A DNA stretch of 14,213 bases, from the NCBI GenBank assembly GCA_964366335.1, contig CAYITQ010000011.1, forward strand, positions 1-14,213. The letters run 5' to 3'. The notes beneath the pieces are model-generated. The model was not told the DNA's origin, did not search any database, and was given only the letters and a program-made list of their open reading frames with translations. The position numbers and the translations under genes are program-made. Source of the DNA: JACRNA01 sp964366335 (GTDB lineage: Bacteria; Patescibacteriota; Microgenomatia; CAZETR01; Amesbacteraceae). Positions 12,586 to 14,213 of this stretch are shown here, in pieces. The number at the start of each line of letters is the position of its first letter. Within the stretch, counting starts at the first letter, position 1.

Positions 12586-13910
12586 GTATCAAAATCTCAA
12601 ATCTTTCAAAAACGTTTAACCAAGTGTTGTTTGAGAATATTAATATTAGTTTGGCTGGACCTGCCAAGATTGGCCTAATTGGTGACAATGGATGTGGCAA
12701 ATCAACTTTGTTAAAAATGCTATCCGGCGACGAACCAGTAATTACAGGCAACATCCTGTGGAACCATGACTCCCAAATTGGCTATCTTCCCCAAGAGATT
12801 GACGATGAAATAGATAGTGTCTCGGGGGGTGAGAAAAAAATAATCAAGCTGGCTCAATTATTCTATGGTGGATATGACGTGCTACTTCTAGACGAACCCG
12901 ATAATCATCTGGACATTGAGCACCGCGAGTGGTTTTCGGATCTCGTCCGTGATTTTCCGGGAATTGCTATTATCATTAGTCATGACCGTAAATTTTTGCG
13001 TGAAACCACAGATCACATCTGGCATATGGAGGAAAAATCTTTACGGGCCTATGATTATGGCTATGAAAAATTCCGGGAAATTTATGAAGGTGAACGGCAA
13101 GCGCGCCAACACCTCTGGGAAACTCAGGAAAAAGAAAGAAAGAGGCTAGCAGAACTGGTGACACGATTTAGAAATGAAGGCGCATCCCCCAGTCTCCTTA
13201 GCAATGCCGTCCATCGCTATAATAAATATGAATCGGAGATGATAGAAAAACCAGTCAAGGAAAAATCACTTCATCTAAATATCAAACTGGCTGATCAACC
13301 AAAACGGAAATCCGCAATACATATTAAAGACTTGAATAAATCTTACGGCAAAAAACAAGTACTCAATAATCTAAATTTGCATTTGTTTTGTGGAGAGAAG
13401 ATTGCCATTCTAGCCCCCAATGGCTCCGGTAAATCTACACTTCTGAATATATTGGTGGGTAAGCTTCAACAGAATTCCGGTACTATTCATATAGGCGCCG
13501 AATTAAAATTGGGTTTCTACAACCAACAACACCTGGAAGCTCTGGATGAAAACGCAACATTAATAGATGAAATTCAAAAAACAAAAGGCACTTTTTATTA
13601 TGATGCTATTGGCTATCTCAAGAGATTCAAGTTTGATGAAAATCAAATAAAGTCCCCTGTCAAATTCTTAAGCGGTGGCCAAAAATCCAGACTCCAATTG
13701 GCTAAATTCTTTTCACTAAATCCCGATATTCTTATTTTGGATGAACCCACTAATCATTTGGATCTAAAAACTGTCCTGGCTCTGGAAAACTTTCTCAAGT
13801 CTTATACCGGAACTCTGATTTTAGTCAGCCACGACTTGGAACTGGTCCAAAACACCGTCTCCAAAATCTACGATCTTGTTGACGGCCACCTCTCTTTACG
13901 AACTAGCTAA
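12576..13910 (+). CDS. ABC-F family ATPase with shortened first nucleotide-binding domain
   Basis: The protein has 444 residues with two ABC domains and no membrane segments. NBD1: GDNGCGKST, then IGYLPQEIDDEIDSVSGGEK, Walker B VLLLDEPDNHLD and ISHDRKFL. NBD2: APNGSGKST, FLSGGQKSR, ILILDEPTNHLD and VSHDLELV. The linker (about residues 155-245) is the ribosome-probing P-site tRNA interaction motif in this family. In NBD1 only about ten residues separate the Q-loop from the signature, so the helical subdomain and Arm are missing. Vga(A)-type resistance ABC-F proteins have the same shortening, as I recall them. Most ABC-F proteins exceed 500 residues. Walker B of NBD1 reads DEPDNHLD instead of DEPTNHLD. 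ABC-F proteins rescue or protect ribosomes; resistance here is an inference. Overlaps the Hsp70-like gene by 10 bp. Confidence 0.88.
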   Translation: MALSIKISNLSKTFNQVLFENINISLAGPAKIGLIGDNGCGKSTLLKMLSGDEPVITGNILWNHDSQIGYLPQEIDDEIDSVSGGEKKIIKLAQLFYGGYDVLLLDEPDNHLDIEHREWFSDLVRDFPGIAIIISHDRKFLRETTDHIWHMEEKSLRAYDYGYEKFREIYEGERQARQHLWETQEKERKRLAELVTRFRNEGASPSLLSNAVHRYNKYESEMIEKPVKEKSLHLNIKLADQPKRKSAIHIKDLNKSYGKKQVLNNLNLHLFCGEKIAILAPNGSGKSTLLNILVGKLQQNSGTIHIGAELKLGFYNQQHLEALDENATLIDEIQKTKGTFYYDAIGYLKRFKFDENQIKSPVKFLSGGQKSRLQLAKFFSLNPDILILDEPTNHLDLKTVLALENFLKSYTGTLILVSHDLELVQNTVSKIYDLVDGHLSLRTS

Positions 13911-13913
13911 TTA

Positions 13914-14213
13914 TTACTTACAAAAAGCTGCCTTGGTAAAACCAGCTTTTTGGGCTTCTAATTCAGAACAAAAATATCTTTCACCCTTAAATTTTTCGAT
14001 AATTGTCTTGTTGTAATATGGACATGTGGGCAGCAAATAAACCCATTTGTATTTGTCCCGGTCATAATTACCCTTAATCACACACTTGGGATCCGGTGGA
14101 TCTGGCTGATAGCACTCGGGTCCATATATTCCCAGCTTGTTGGCTCTGGCATATTGATTGGCCTCTCTTAATGCCTGGGATTCTGATTGACCAGACCGCT
14201 CATAGTGACCAAA
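13914..14213 (-). CDS. Thermonuclease-family protein, C-terminal part (runs off window)
   Basis: The minus strand is open from the window edge to a TAA at 13914-13916 and gives 99 residues. The first part (SESQALREANQYARANKLGI, YGPECY) matches the last helix of staphylococcal-nuclease-like domains (ALRxAQxxARxxxxGLWG). A cysteine-containing tail follows (PDPKCVIKGN, LLPTCPYYNKTII, GERYFCSELEAQKAGFTKA). This tail resembles the Ada-like metal-binding extension attached to thermonuclease domains in CPR and other bacteria; four cysteines could bind zinc. The catalytic part is outside the window, so activity cannot be judged. It converges on the ABC-F gene with 3 bp between stop codons. Confidence 0.8.
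   Translation of the reverse strand, partial: FGHYERSGQSESQALREANQYARANKLGIYGPECYQPDPPDPKCVIKGNYDRDKYKWVYLLPTCPYYNKTIIEKFKGERYFCSELEAQKAGFTKAAFCK
13922..13951. terminator. Possible bidirectional intrinsic terminator after the ABC-F gene
   Basis: AAAAAGCTG (13922-13930) and CAGCTTTTT (13943-13951) pair with a 12-nt loop that can also fold as TGGT/ACCA. The A-run and T-run flanks would work for either strand. It starts 12 nt after the ABC-F stop and lies within the last codons of the convergent nuclease gene. The stem has few GC pairs, so strength is doubtful. Confidence 0.4.

Noticed and set aside
12213..13164. Minus-strand and alternative-frame open frames within the Hsp70-like and ABC-F genes
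   Set aside because: They overlap genes with complete catalytic motifs and show no family features or start signals.

Overview
The window looks like a compact, AT-rich chromosome segment from a Candidate Phyla Radiation (Patescibacteria, probably Microgenomates-like) bacterium. This is inferred from family content: DUF3048 and DUF4446 neighbours, a PaaX/Cas2-like regulator, and a thermonuclease with a cysteine-rich tail. Genes nearly abut, Shine-Dalgarno motifs are almost absent, and promoters sit in the 3' ends of neighbouring genes. There are no tRNA or 16S/23S/5S rRNA genes, transposases or CRISPR arrays. No gene-free stretch exceeds 300 bases; the longest stretch without protein genes holds rnpB.

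Layout. 1-264 (-) is the start of a winged-helix regulator. 376-1554 (+) is an MFS transporter lying between two exact 31-bp direct repeats (304-334, 1561-1591). The right copy is the 3' end of the next gene, so the transporter looks inserted. 1561-3062 (-) holds DUF4446 and DUF3048 membrane-anchored proteins in one operon. 3092-3415 holds two tiny membrane protein genes tail to tail. 3435-3720 (-) is RNase P RNA. 3728-5421 (-) holds miaA and an AI-2E/PerM-family permease; miaA carries an in-frame palindromic insertion and lacks conserved C-terminal sequence. 5436-5654 (+) is a small unknown gene. 5656-8220 (-) is a three-gene ABC-2 exporter of the COG4586/4587/3694 (viologen-exporter-like) type. 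8230-10476 (-) is a UvrA2/DrrC-class ATPase. 10554-11120 (-) is a PaaX-like regulator with a Cas2-like domain. 11242-13910 (+) is an operon of a YegD-like Hsp70 ATPase and an ABC-F protein. 13914-14213 (-) is the C-terminus of a thermonuclease-family protein.

Two signals stand out. First, a 44-bp nested palindrome occurs twice: over the promoter of the PaaX-like gene, and abutting the -10 region of the UvrA2-like gene at canonical -35 spacing. This predicts a self-regulated repressor controlling a UvrA2-type ATPase, followed directly by an ABC-2 exporter. The gene set recalls the DrrA/DrrB exporter plus DrrC UvrA-like arrangement of antibiotic producers; an ABC-F gene whose first nucleotide-binding domain is shortened as in Vga(A) lies on the other side of the regulator. 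Second, eleven protein genes have a TATAAT-like hexamer ending 6-8 nt before the start codon, so most mRNAs here should be leaderless. rnpB, whose P1 helix marks its 5' end, calibrates the spacing at 6 nt.
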